Below, piece after piece: positions 25,318-32,917 of a stretch of DNA of 41,509 nucleotides; position 1 is the stretch's first letter; each line of letters begins with the position of its first letter. The stretch is from the NCBI GenBank assembly GCA_017938645.1, contig JAGBBE010000076.1:1-41509 (forward strand), written 5' to 3'. The notes beneath the pieces were generated by a model. It saw nothing but the letters and a program-made list of their open reading frames with translations, had not been told where the DNA came from and made no database searches. The position numbers and the translations under genes were made by a program. This stretch comes from Clostridia bacterium. Its GTDB lineage: Bacteria; Bacillota_A; Clostridia; Christensenellales; Aristaeellaceae.

Positions 25318-26247
25318 TCAGGCCCTCAGCGCGCCGGGCCACTGCTGGCGCTCGTCGCGGATTTTGCTGATGCGCTCTTCGAGGTAGAGCATCGATCCCT
25401 CGTCGAGCCGGTGCGAAAGCACGTAAGACGTTCCCTCAAAACCTCGGATGCGCTCGTCGCCTTCGGCAAAGACCACCGCATCCGGTGCGCCGGACAAGTT
25501 TTCCAGCCGCACAGGCGTGCAGTCCGCAGGCAGGAGCGAACGGACCAGAAGGAAGAACGCCTCGCTTTCGCACAGAACGCCCACTTCCCTGTGCGCGCAC
25601 GCGGCCAGCGCCGACACGCACGCCGGATCTGTGTGAAACGCCACGCGGATGAGCTTGTCGCATTCCGGCAGCAGCATCGAAAGCCGCTGCGCATCCGCAA
25701 CCGAGGCGAGGATGACGTCGTTCTGTTCGTCGAGGTTGTAGGGATACTCGCGCAGCTGGCTGAAGGTACACAGATTCACATGCACGTTGCCGATCACATC
25801 CAGCTGACGTTCAAGCGCGACGGCGGTTTCAGGATAGTCCGTCACCACCGCGATGCGAATGCCCGACCATTTCAGACCCCATTCGCGCATTTTGAGATTG
25901 AGGAAAATCTGAATTTCGGCAGGCGAAAAGTTGAGCTCCGACAGCTTGCGGATCATGTGATCGATCTGGTACATCGCCTGCTGCTTGCGGCTGTCGGTGT
26001 CACGCCGGACGTACTTGACGAACGTGCCGCGCCGACGCGTCATTTCGATGTCGCCCATTTCCTGCAAGGTGTCGTAGACATGCTTCACCGTGCCGCAGGA
26101 CAGGTGCAGCCTTTCGGCCATCTCGCGCACGGTGGGCAGCTGCGTGCCGGTTTTGAGCGCGCCGGAGCGGATCTGCGCGTTGATCTGGCTGACCAGCTGA
26201 CGGTAGATCGGCACGTCGCTGTCCGGGTTGATGTGGTAGTGGAACAT
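25318..26247 (-). CDS. GntR-family regulator with a long C-terminal sensor-like domain
   Basis: 309 residues. The winged helix spans about 10-75 (PIYRQLVSQINAQIRSGALKTGTQLPTVREMAERLHLSCGTV), with a linker KYVRRDTDSRKQQAM. The roughly 200-residue C-terminal part is not a MocR aminotransferase or an FCD domain. It has alternating strands and helices (IRIAVVTDYPETAVALERQL, NDVILASVADAQRLSMLLPE) like a small ligand-binding Rossmann fold. Placed inside the lyase operon, it probably controls the divergent glutamate-fermentation operons. The effector is unknown. Confidence 0.82.
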   Translation of the reverse strand: MFHYHINPDSDVPIYRQLVSQINAQIRSGALKTGTQLPTVREMAERLHLSCGTVKHVYDTLQEMGDIEMTRRRGTFVKYVRRDTDSRKQQAMYQIDHMIRKLSELNFSPAEIQIFLNLKMREWGLKWSGIRIAVVTDYPETAVALERQLDVIGNVHVNLCTFSQLREYPYNLDEQNDVILASVADAQRLSMLLPECDKLIRVAFHTDPACVSALAACAHREVGVLCESEAFFLLVRSLLPADCTPVRLENLSGAPDAVVFAEGDERIRGFEGTSYVLSHRLDEGSMLYLEERISKIRDERQQWPGALRA

Positions 26248-26248
26248 A

Positions 26249-26809
26249 TCAGTTTTCCACGGAGCGCAGGTATTCGGCGCGTCCGGTTTCGTAGAGATTG
26301 TTGCCCTCTGTGTCGATGATCACGGTCACGGGGAAGTCCTCCACCTCCAGACGGCGGATGGCCTCCGCGCCCAGATCCTCATAGGCCACGATTTCGGCCT
26401 TTTTGATGCACTTGGAAAGCAGCGCGCCGCAGCCGCCGGTTGCGCCGAAGTAGACTGCGCCGTGCTGTTTCATGGCTTCGATGACCTCAATGGAGCGCTT
26501 GCCCTTGCCGATCATGCCGGTCTGTCCCAGGGCGATGAGCGCGGGCGAATAGGCGTCCATGCGGTAGGCGGTGGTGGGGCCGGCCGAGCCGATGGCCTGA
26601 CCGGGGCGGGCCGGCGTGGGGCCGACAAAGTAGATGATGGCGTTTTCCATGTCCATGGGAAGCGGCTTGCCCTGAGCAGCCAGTTCGCACAGGCGCTTGT
26701 GCGCCGCGTCGCGCGCGGTGTAGATCACGCCGGTGATCAGGCAGCTGTCGCCTGCTTTGAGCGACCTTGCATCCTCGCGGGTAAAGGGAGTGAGAAGCTT
26801 CTTGCTCAT
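26249..26809 (-). CDS. Fumarate hydratase class I beta-type subunit, probable mesaconase
   Basis: 186 residues, the usual length for the separate beta chain of two-subunit class I hydro-lyases. Seen: LKAGDSCLITGVIYTARDAAHKRL, YFVGPTPARPGQAIGSAGPTT, MDAYSPALIALGQTGMIGKGKR and YFGATGGCGALLSKCI. With the alpha chain it forms an oxygen-sensitive 4Fe-4S enzyme. In this locus the expected reaction is mesaconate plus water to (S)-citramalate, though fumarate or tartrate cannot be excluded from sequence. It lies one base downstream of the alpha gene. Confidence 0.85.
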   Translation of the reverse strand: MSKKLLTPFTREDARSLKAGDSCLITGVIYTARDAAHKRLCELAAQGKPLPMDMENAIIYFVGPTPARPGQAIGSAGPTTAYRMDAYSPALIALGQTGMIGKGKRSIEVIEAMKQHGAVYFGATGGCGALLSKCIKKAEIVAYEDLGAEAIRRLEVEDFPVTVIIDTEGNNLYETGRAEYLRSVEN

Positions 26810-26810
26810 G

Positions 26811-27650
26811 TCAGATCACCTCCGACTGATGGCGGGTGACGTGGCAGTTGATGTTGACCGCCACGGGGAGCCCGGCGATGTGCGTGGGGCAGGAGAGGAT
26901 GTTGACCTTCAGCGCGGTGGTCCTTCCGCCAAAGCCCTGCGGGCCGATGCCCAGTGCGTTGATCTTTTCCAGCAGCTCCTCTTCCAGCGCTGCATAGAAG
27001 GGGTTGTCGTTCTTGCTGTCCACCGGGCGCAGAAGCGCCTGCTTGGCCATGAGCGCGGCCTTGTCAAACGTGCCGCCCACGCCCACGCCCACCACAATCG
27101 GCGGACAGGGATTGGGCCCGGCCTCCTCGACGACCTTCACCACGAAATCCTTCACGCCCTGAAGCCCGTCGGAGGGCTTGAGCATTTTGATCTGGCTCAT
27201 GTTTTCGCTGCCGAAGCCCTTGGGCGCAACGGTGATCTTCACCTGATCGCCGGGGACGATGGAAAAATAAATCATGGCAGGCGTGTTGTCGCCGGTGTTG
27301 ACGCGGTCCAGGGGATCGCGCACGACCGATTTGCGCAGGTATCCGTCGCGGTAGCCCTGACGCACGCCCTCGTGAATGGCTTCCTCCAGACTGCCCTCGA
27401 TGTGCACGTCCTGACCCACGTCCACGAACACGCACGCCATGCCCGTGTCCTGACAGACCGGCACGCTGTTCTGATCGGCAATCTCGTAGTTTTCGATGAT
27501 CTGATCCAGAATGCCCTGCGCCACGGGGAAAGGTTCGCACCGGCGGCAGCGGGCGATGCATTCCTTGATATCGCTGGTGAGGTGACAGTTGGCCTCGATG
27601 CAGAGGCGGCGCACCACAGACGTGATCTGTTCGGCCTGAATGGTTCTCAT
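26811..27650 (-). CDS. Fumarate hydratase class I alpha-type subunit, probable mesaconase
   Basis: 279 residues. Cys66 in VCQDTGMA, Cys182 in NPCPPIVVGVG and Cys254 in LSCPTH are candidate 4Fe-4S ligands. NTGDNTPAMIYFSIVPGD and APKGFGSENMSQ are conserved substrate-side blocks. Separate alpha and beta genes are the arrangement of anaerobe fumarase, tartrate dehydratase and mesaconase. The position between methylaspartate ammonia-lyase (which makes mesaconate) and the lyase (which splits citramalate) is the reason for the call. Confidence 0.86.
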   Translation of the reverse strand: MRTIQAEQITSVVRRLCIEANCHLTSDIKECIARCRRCEPFPVAQGILDQIIENYEIADQNSVPVCQDTGMACVFVDVGQDVHIEGSLEEAIHEGVRQGYRDGYLRKSVVRDPLDRVNTGDNTPAMIYFSIVPGDQVKITVAPKGFGSENMSQIKMLKPSDGLQGVKDFVVKVVEEAGPNPCPPIVVGVGVGGTFDKAALMAKQALLRPVDSKNDNPFYAALEEELLEKINALGIGPQGFGGRTTALKVNILSCPTHIAGLPVAVNINCHVTRHQSEVI

Positions 27651-27668
27651 ATCTGTTTCTCTCCCGTG

Positions 27669-29072
27669 TTAAACGCTCATGATGCTGTCAATCTGCGTGC
27701 CGTCGCGGTAAATGACGTTGGCAACCTTGCGTCCGCCGCGCGGCTTCTTCTGCGGAACGCCGGTGATCTTCTCGGCGGTGCGCTTGAGCTCGCCGATGTC
27801 CACCACGTTGACGCCCGCGTCTTTGAGGCGTAGCGCCAGCTCCTGATTCTTGGGGTTCACGGCCACGCCGCGCTGGGTAACGAGCACGTCGATGTCGCGC
27901 CCGGGCGTGGAGATGCACGATACCCGGTCGGTTACAATGGGCAGCCTTGCGCGGAAGAGCGGCGCGATGATCATGGAAAGCTTCGCGCCGGCGGCGGTGT
28001 CGCTGTGGCCGCCGCTTCCGCCCATGATGGTTCCGTTGGAGTCGGTGTGGACGTTGACGTTAAACTGCGTGTCGATCTCCGTTGCGCCGAGGATGACCAC
28101 GTCCAGCTTGTCCACCACCGCGCTCTTGGCAGCGGGCGAGGCGTACTGCATGGCCGAAATTTCCTGATGCTTCGGGTTGGTGCGGATGGACTCGACGGCC
28201 TTTAAGTCGAAGCACTGCACGTCCATGAGCGACTGGAAGCAGCCGGCGTTGAGCATATCCACCAGATAGCCCGTGATGCCGCCGGAGGCAAAGGAGCCCT
28301 GAATGCCGTCCTTGAGCATGACGTCCTTCAAAAACTGCGCCGCCGCCAGCGACGCGCCGCCCGCGCCGGTCTGGAAGGAGAAGCCGTCCTTAAGAAGGCC
28401 GGAGTGCCGGATGACCTTGACGGCGGTTTCGGCCATGATGAGGCCCACCGGGTCGCGGGTGATTTTGGTGGTGCCGGACACGATGCCTGCGGGGTTGCCG
28501 ATGGCGTCGACCCTGACCACATAGTCCACGTAAATTTCGGGAATCGACCAGCCCTGCAGGGGATAATCGACCAGATGGTCGGTGATGACGATCACCTTTT
28601 TGGCGTACATCGCGTCGGGGATGGCGTAGCCGAGGCTGCCGCAGGCGGAGGGGCCGTACTTGCCGGAGCAGTTGCCCTCGCAGTCGGAGGCAGGCGCGGC
28701 GATGAAGGCCACGTCCACGGGCGTGATGCCAAGGGAGATGTCGCGCGGACGGCCGCCGTGGGTGCGGAAGTCAACCGGCTCGTCCATCAGGCCTTCGGAG
28801 ATGCGCCGTCCAAGGCCTGCGGACATGTAGTTGGTGTTGATCTTCGAAATCACATGATTGCGGATGTGTTCCTCCAGCGCCGCATGGGTGTCAAAAAGCG
28901 AGCTGGCGTTGAGGGTAAGCTCCCGGATGCCGAGTAAGGCGATCTCATCCATGACCATGTTGAGCGTATAGTCGCCGTTTCTCAGGTGGTGATGGAAAGA
29001 GACCGACATGCCGCTTTTCAGCCCCGACAGCGCGATGGCCTCGCGGATGGATTTGACCAGCTTCATGCTCAT
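27669..29072 (-). CDS. citF: Citrate/citramalate lyase alpha subunit (CoA transferase)
   Basis: 467 residues. It swaps the acetyl group of the CitD-bound prosthetic group for the incoming acid. Blocks: SGMSVSFHHHLRNGDYTLNMVMDEI, DFRTHGGRPRDI, CEGNCSGKYGPSACGSLGYA, FQTGAGGASLA, GSFASGGITGYLV, and DTQFNVNVHTDSNGTIMGGSGGHSDTAAGAK. The N-terminus starts directly at the domain and lacks the roughly 40 leading residues I expect in CitF of citrate fermenters. The start overlaps the citE stop by 4 bases. Confidence 0.9.
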   Translation of the reverse strand: MSMKLVKSIREAIALSGLKSGMSVSFHHHLRNGDYTLNMVMDEIALLGIRELTLNASSLFDTHAALEEHIRNHVISKINTNYMSAGLGRRISEGLMDEPVDFRTHGGRPRDISLGITPVDVAFIAAPASDCEGNCSGKYGPSACGSLGYAIPDAMYAKKVIVITDHLVDYPLQGWSIPEIYVDYVVRVDAIGNPAGIVSGTTKITRDPVGLIMAETAVKVIRHSGLLKDGFSFQTGAGGASLAAAQFLKDVMLKDGIQGSFASGGITGYLVDMLNAGCFQSLMDVQCFDLKAVESIRTNPKHQEISAMQYASPAAKSAVVDKLDVVILGATEIDTQFNVNVHTDSNGTIMGGSGGHSDTAAGAKLSMIIAPLFRARLPIVTDRVSCISTPGRDIDVLVTQRGVAVNPKNQELALRLKDAGVNVVDIGELKRTAEKITGVPQKKPRGGRKVANVIYRDGTQIDSIMSV

Positions 29073-29944
29073 GCCTCCCTTCCCAGACCGAGCTCTTCGG
29101 CCATTTCAATGGTTTGCTGCGCGCGCGCAACGATGGGCGCGTCGATCATCTTTCCGCGCAGAGCCACGGCGCCCTTGCCCTGCTCCTTGCCGATGTGGAT
29201 GGCTTCCATGACCTCGTAGGCGTAGTCGATGTCCTTTTGCGAGGGGCTGAAAACTTCGTTGATGGCCTTGACGTGGCGCGGCGAGATGGAGGACTTTCCG
29301 GTAAAGCCGAGGCTCTTGGCGTACTGTGCGTCCGCATAGATGCCCTCGTCGTCGTTTACGTCGGTAAAGGGCGTGTCATACACCTCCACGCCTGCGGCGC
29401 GCGCGGCGCACACCATGCGGCTGCGGGCGTAGCTGATTTCGTGGCCTTCCTTGGTGCGCTTGCAGCGCAGATCGGCGGTGAGATCCTCGCCGCCCAGGAA
29501 AATGGCCTTTACGCGTTTGGAGGCCGATGCAATCTGGAACGCGTTTTCCACGCCCAGCGCGGTTTCGATGAGCGGAATGAGGCCAACGGTTCCGGGTTCC
29601 ATGCCGAACTTTTCTTCCAGCTCTGTGATATAGCGGTCCACCGTCAGCACATCTTCGGCGCAGGCGGTCTTGGGCGGCATGATGAGGCTGGGTTTGACGG
29701 GGATGATCGCGTCCAGATCCTTGCGCCAGAACGGCGTGTCGATGGAATTGATGCGCACGATCACTTCGCACCTGCCAAAGCCCATGTAGTGAATGGCGTT
29801 GCGCACAAGAATGCGCGCGGAATCCTTCTCGGTGGGCGCAACCGCGTCCTCCAGGTCGAGGATCACCGCGTCGGCGCCGAGAATTTCACCATTCTGGATG
29901 ATGTTGGGCGTGTTGCCGGGCAGAAAAAGCATACTGCGTCTCAT
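29069..29944 (-). CDS. citE: Citrate/citramalate lyase beta subunit
   Basis: Start chosen at ATG 29944, which shares bases with the citD stop (TGATG) and has GGGAG at a good distance; an ATG two codons earlier is too close. 291 residues, HpcH/HpaI-like TIM barrel. It cleaves the acyl-ACP thioester to acetyl-ACP and the oxo acid. Seen: RRSMLFLPGNTPNI, ADAVILDLEDAV, VIVRINSIDTPFWRKDL, LIPLIETALGVENAF and FLGGEDLTADL. If the substrate is citramalate the released oxo acid is pyruvate. Confidence 0.92.
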   Translation of the reverse strand: MRRSMLFLPGNTPNIIQNGEILGADAVILDLEDAVAPTEKDSARILVRNAIHYMGFGRCEVIVRINSIDTPFWRKDLDAIIPVKPSLIMPPKTACAEDVLTVDRYITELEEKFGMEPGTVGLIPLIETALGVENAFQIASASKRVKAIFLGGEDLTADLRCKRTKEGHEISYARSRMVCAARAAGVEVYDTPFTDVNDDEGIYADAQYAKSLGFTGKSSISPRHVKAINEVFSPSQKDIDYAYEVMEAIHIGKEQGKGAVALRGKMIDAPIVARAQQTIEMAEELGLGREA

Positions 29945-30216
29945 CAGCATTCTCCCTTCCCGCGCAGGATGGCGGTTTCCACTCTGGCGCGCAGCACGCA
30001 CTCCAGCGCGCCGCGGTCCTTGATGGATACCTTCGCGTCTTCGATGTGGTGCTGAGTAAGCACGTCCTCGGTCACCGCGCGGATGGCCTCGCCGAACTGT
30101 TTGATCACCACGGAGTCGATATCGATTTCCAGTCCCTGTTCATTGGGTTCCAGCGACACAAACACATCGCTGGACTCGAGCGTGCCCGCCGTGGCGCGCT
30201 GAATGATCTTGCCCAT
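29944..30216 (-). CDS. citD: Citrate/citramalate lyase acyl carrier protein
   Basis: Start chosen at ATG 30216 with GAGGTGA upstream, 90 residues. The ACP subunit carries the dephospho-CoA-type prosthetic group on Ser15 in AGTLESSDV, the same place as Ser14 in Klebsiella CitD. The central VVIKQFGEAIRAV and C-terminal DRGALECVLRARVETAI blocks are typical. It is the first gene of the minus-strand operon and the upstream gap holds divergent promoters. Confidence 0.93.
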   Translation of the reverse strand: MGKIIQRATAGTLESSDVFVSLEPNEQGLEIDIDSVVIKQFGEAIRAVTEDVLTQHHIEDAKVSIKDRGALECVLRARVETAILRGKGEC

Positions 30217-30265
30217 GGATGTCACCTCGGTTATGAATGGGAATTGATATAGTACATTTAAATCT

Positions 30266-30294
30266 ATTATACAGGACAGTTTGCTTTATCGCAA
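30266..30294 (-). promoter_or_regulatory. Promoter of the citDEF-mesaconase-gntR-citXG operon
   Basis: On the minus strand TTGCGA (30289-30294), 17 bases, TATAAT (30266-30271). Confidence 0.65.
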
Positions 30295-30304
30295 CTATGA
30301 TTTA

Positions 30305-30333
30305 TTTACAACAAAATGCATTTCGGGTATAAT
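30305..30333 (+). promoter_or_regulatory. Promoter of the citC-glm-mal operon with an internal palindrome
   Basis: TTTACA (30305-30310), 17 bases, TATAAT (30328-30333). The spacer holds the perfect palindrome AAATGCATTT (30314-30323), a likely repressor site. The same palindrome occurs before the aminotransferase gene at 38365-38374. Confidence 0.75.
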
Positions 30334-30358
30334 GTATTCATACAGGAGGTGAGCGAAA

Positions 30359-31378
30359 TTGTATATGGCCACGGGTTCTCCGCTTCGGGGCGGAATGCTT
30401 CTGCGGCTGAAAACGTTTCTTCGCTCCTGTGAACTGGACTGGGATGAAACCATCGCCTTTACCGCCGTGCTCATGGAGGACGACGAAATCCTCGCCACGG
30501 CCTCGCTGGACGGAAATACCGTCAAATGCGTGGCGGTGTCGCCTCAGCATCAGGGCGAGGATTTAACGGCGAGGGTGCTCACCGAGGTGTGTCAGGAAGC
30601 GTCAAGGCGCGGCATGGAGCATCTGATGCTCTACACCAAGCCTCATAACCAGTACCTGTTTGAGGCGCTGGGCTTTCACACGGTGCTCCGAACGCCCGGC
30701 GTGCTTCTGATGGAAAACCGTCGAAACGGCCTTGCGCGCTTTCTGGAAGGAATCGAAAAGCCCGAAGGCGGCCCCGTGGGCTGCATCGTGGCCAACTGCA
30801 ACCCCTTTACGCTGGGTCACCGCTATCTCATGGAGCAGGCCGCGAGGGAATGCGCGTGGGTGCATGTCTTCATCCTTTCGGAGGAAAAGGGTCTGTTTTC
30901 CGCAAGCGACCGTCTTTGGATGGCGCAGGAGGGCTGCAGGGATCTTACCAATGTGCTCGTCCATCCCACCGGGCCGTATATGGTGTCCTCCTCCACCTTT
31001 CCGACGTATTTTATCAAGGACAAAGCGCGCACGGGCGACATCCACTGCGAGCTGGATCTCAGGCTTTTCGGCGAAAAGATCGCGCCTGCGCTTCATATCA
31101 CCCGCCGCTATGTCGGCACCGAGCCCGGCTGCGCCGTAACCGCGCACTACAACGCGCGCATGAAGGAAATCCTTCCGCAATACGGCGTTGAGGTAACGGA
31201 AATCCCGCGCAAAGCAGTCGGCGGCCAGCCTGTGAGCGCATCGCAGGTGCGCAGGCTGATCGAAGAAAACCGCCTTGAAAAACTGGAACCCCTGCTGCCT
31301 TTCAGCAGCATTGAACTCATACGATCCAGCAAAGGAGAGTTGCCATGTCGTACTCCCACCGAATGCAGCGAAACCTGA
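30359..31378 (+). CDS. citC: Citrate/citramalate lyase ligase
   Basis: 339 residues. TTG 30359 is taken as the start because AGGAGGTG (30344-30351) is at the right distance; ATG 30365 is the alternative. It acetylates the prosthetic group of the lyase ACP with ATP and acetate. The N-terminal GNAT-like part (NTVKCVAVSPQHQGEDLTARVL, HLMLYTKPHNQYLFEALGF) is followed by a nucleotidyltransferase domain with GCIVANCNPFTLGHRYLME (HxGH-type) and, near the end, GGQPVSASQVRRLIEE (ISxSxxR-like). Its 3' end overlaps the next gene by 34 bases. Confidence 0.9.
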   Translation: MYMATGSPLRGGMLLRLKTFLRSCELDWDETIAFTAVLMEDDEILATASLDGNTVKCVAVSPQHQGEDLTARVLTEVCQEASRRGMEHLMLYTKPHNQYLFEALGFHTVLRTPGVLLMENRRNGLARFLEGIEKPEGGPVGCIVANCNPFTLGHRYLMEQAARECAWVHVFILSEEKGLFSASDRLWMAQEGCRDLTNVLVHPTGPYMVSSSTFPTYFIKDKARTGDIHCELDLRLFGEKIAPALHITRRYVGTEPGCAVTAHYNARMKEILPQYGVEVTEIPRKAVGGQPVSASQVRRLIEENRLEKLEPLLPFSSIELIRSSKGELPCRTPTECSET

Positions 31379-32304
31379 TCCAGACCAGCTACTTTGCGCC
31401 GCGCGGACGCGCCCGCATGTACGACCTTGGCATGCAGATGGGGCAGATGTACTTAAGCCCCTATGACCGGCTCATCGGCTTCATCGGCGATGCGGGCTCG
31501 GGCAAGAGCGCGCTGATCCACGGCATGTTCCCGGGGCTGGAATTGACCAACGACGACGACGGCGTCAATGTGCGCCCGCTGCCCATTCTCGACGTCACCG
31601 AGCAGCACGGCTTCTACACGCCGCATACCTATCACCTCGACATCCGCTTTGAAATGGGCTTTACCCAGCCGCACATTCTGGCCGAGGCCATCATGGACGC
31701 CATCCAGATGCAAAAGCGCGTCATCGTGGAGCATTTCGACCTGATCCGTCCGCACCTTCCGCGCAATGCCGATTTGCTCATCGGCGTGGGCGAGCAGGTC
31801 ATCGTGACCCGTCCGACGATGTTCGGCCCCGAGCCCTCCGAGCTGGTGGACGATGTGCACCGCTCGCTGCGCTACCGCCTCATGGCGCACACGGCGGAGG
31901 ATCTGTGCGAGATGCACATGGACCCGGAACTGATGGAGCTTTGTCATCACGACGACATCAACCACGGCTTTGTCATGGTGTTTTACGATACCCCGCCGCA
32001 GATCGACCTGCGCGAACTGGAGCGCAAGGTCAACGAGGACATCGCCAAAGACATGCCCATCGCCTATGCGGATGAAAACCATGTGCGCATCGGTGAAACG
32101 GTGCATCCCTGCGGCGGCCCGCGCACGCATGTGACCACCACCGGCAAGGTGGAGGGCTTCCGCCTCTGCCATGAGATCATCTACGACAACCAGCGCAACC
32201 GCTACCTGCTGATCGGCCTGGTCGGCGAGCACTCCGACGAGCGCATCAGCAAGATCCGTCATACGTCCTGCGAGCCGGACATGATGGGACCATTCATCTA
32301 CTGA
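31345..32304 (+). CDS. P-loop ATPase fused to an AlaRS-type second additional domain
   Basis: 319 residues; AAAGGAG inside citC sets the start. Residues 40-165 form a P-loop NTPase: Walker A GDAGSGKS (48-55) and a strand VIVEHFDLIRP (127-136). Residues about 175-280 resemble the second additional domain (SAD) of alanyl-tRNA synthetase. HTAED (182-186) sits where AlaRS has HxxxH. ELERKVNEDIAKDMPI precedes CGG-PR-THV (256-263), TTTGKVEGFRL. AlaRS reads CGGTHV-x-x-TG-x-I-x-x-F-R. So the second His is Asp, and two residues split the Cys-x3-His pair. I recall clostridial proteins annotated with this domain beside glutamate mutase genes. The function is unknown. tRNA editing, metal or cofactor handling, or lyase/mutase maturation are all open. 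Confidence 0.75.
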   Translation: MSYSHRMQRNLIQTSYFAPRGRARMYDLGMQMGQMYLSPYDRLIGFIGDAGSGKSALIHGMFPGLELTNDDDGVNVRPLPILDVTEQHGFYTPHTYHLDIRFEMGFTQPHILAEAIMDAIQMQKRVIVEHFDLIRPHLPRNADLLIGVGEQVIVTRPTMFGPEPSELVDDVHRSLRYRLMAHTAEDLCEMHMDPELMELCHHDDINHGFVMVFYDTPPQIDLRELERKVNEDIAKDMPIAYADENHVRIGETVHPCGGPRTHVTTTGKVEGFRLCHEIIYDNQRNRYLLIGLVGEHSDERISKIRHTSCEPDMMGPFIY

Positions 32305-32311
32305 TGTGAGT

Positions 32312-32454
32312 GTCGAAAAAGCTCACCTTCGGTGATCTTTTCCGCCAAATACTGCCGGAATGTTTCCGCGCAGGCGCGGAAACTCCCCGCCCGACCGGCA
32401 AAGCCGGTCGATACGATGACAATCAGAGGGGCTGCGGCCCCTCCGATACCACCC
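32312..32454 (+). repeat. Four-hairpin repeat family B, copy 2
   Basis: Hairpins in order: CTCACC-TTC-GGTGAT (about 32322-32336), TTTCCGCGC-AG-GCGCGGAAA (32363-32382), GACCGGC-AAA-GCCGGTC (32393-32409), GAGGGGC-TGCG-GCCCCTC (32426-32443). It starts 7 bases after a stop codon and ends 40 bases before glmS. Compared with copy 1, the arms differ at several places but stay paired. No cobalamin riboswitch is seen here. Confidence 0.88.
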
Positions 32455-32494
32455 AAGGATTTGATAGTCAAAATACAAAAGGAGTCCTGTTCAA

Positions 32495-32917
32495 ATGAAG
32501 AAAAAGGTTCTGGTGATCGGCGTCATCGGCGCCGACGTACACGCGGTCGGCAACAGAATCCTCTACCATGCCTTTACCGAGGCCGGATTCGACGTGGTCA
32601 ATCTCGGCGTGATGGTCTCCCAGGAGGAGTACATCGCCGCCGCCATTGAGTCCGCTGCCGACGCCATCGTGGTTTCGTCCCTGTACGGTCAGGGCGAGCT
32701 GGACTGCCGCGGCATGCGCGAAAAGTGCGACGAAGCGGGCCTGAAGGGCATTCCGCTGGTCGTCGGCGGCAACATCGTCATCGGCAAGCAGAAGTTCGAG
32801 GACGTGGAAAAGCGCTTCAAGGACATGGGCTTCGACCGTGCATTCCCTCCCGGAACGCCGCCGGAAACCACCATCGAGGCGCTGCGTGAGCTGCTCCACA
32901 TGGAGGAAGAAGCATGA
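32495..32917 (+). CDS. glmS: Glutamate mutase S subunit (methylaspartate mutase, B12-binding)
   Basis: 140 residues, a cobalamin-binding Rossmann domain. The Asp14-x-His16-x-x-Gly19 motif is seen in [11 protein letters not shown]; His16 is the lower cobalt ligand. [11 protein letters not shown] and [11 protein letters not shown] line the rest of the nucleotide-tail pocket. With GlmE it rearranges L-glutamate to (2S,3S)-3-methylaspartate, the first step of the fermentation. AAGGAG precedes the start. Stop overlaps the glmL start (ATGA). Confidence 0.95.
   Translation: MKKKVLVIGVIGADVHAVGNRILYHAFTEAGFDVVNLGVMVSQEEYIAAAIESAADAIVVSSLYGQGELDCRGMREKCDEAGLKGIPLVVGGNIVIGKQKFEDVEKRFKDMGFDRAFPPGTPPETTIEALRELLHMEEEA

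Noticed and set aside
32305..32494. Cobalamin riboswitch before glmS
   Set aside because: The hairpins there belong to repeat family B, which also occurs in non-B12 loci; no B12-box sequence is seen.
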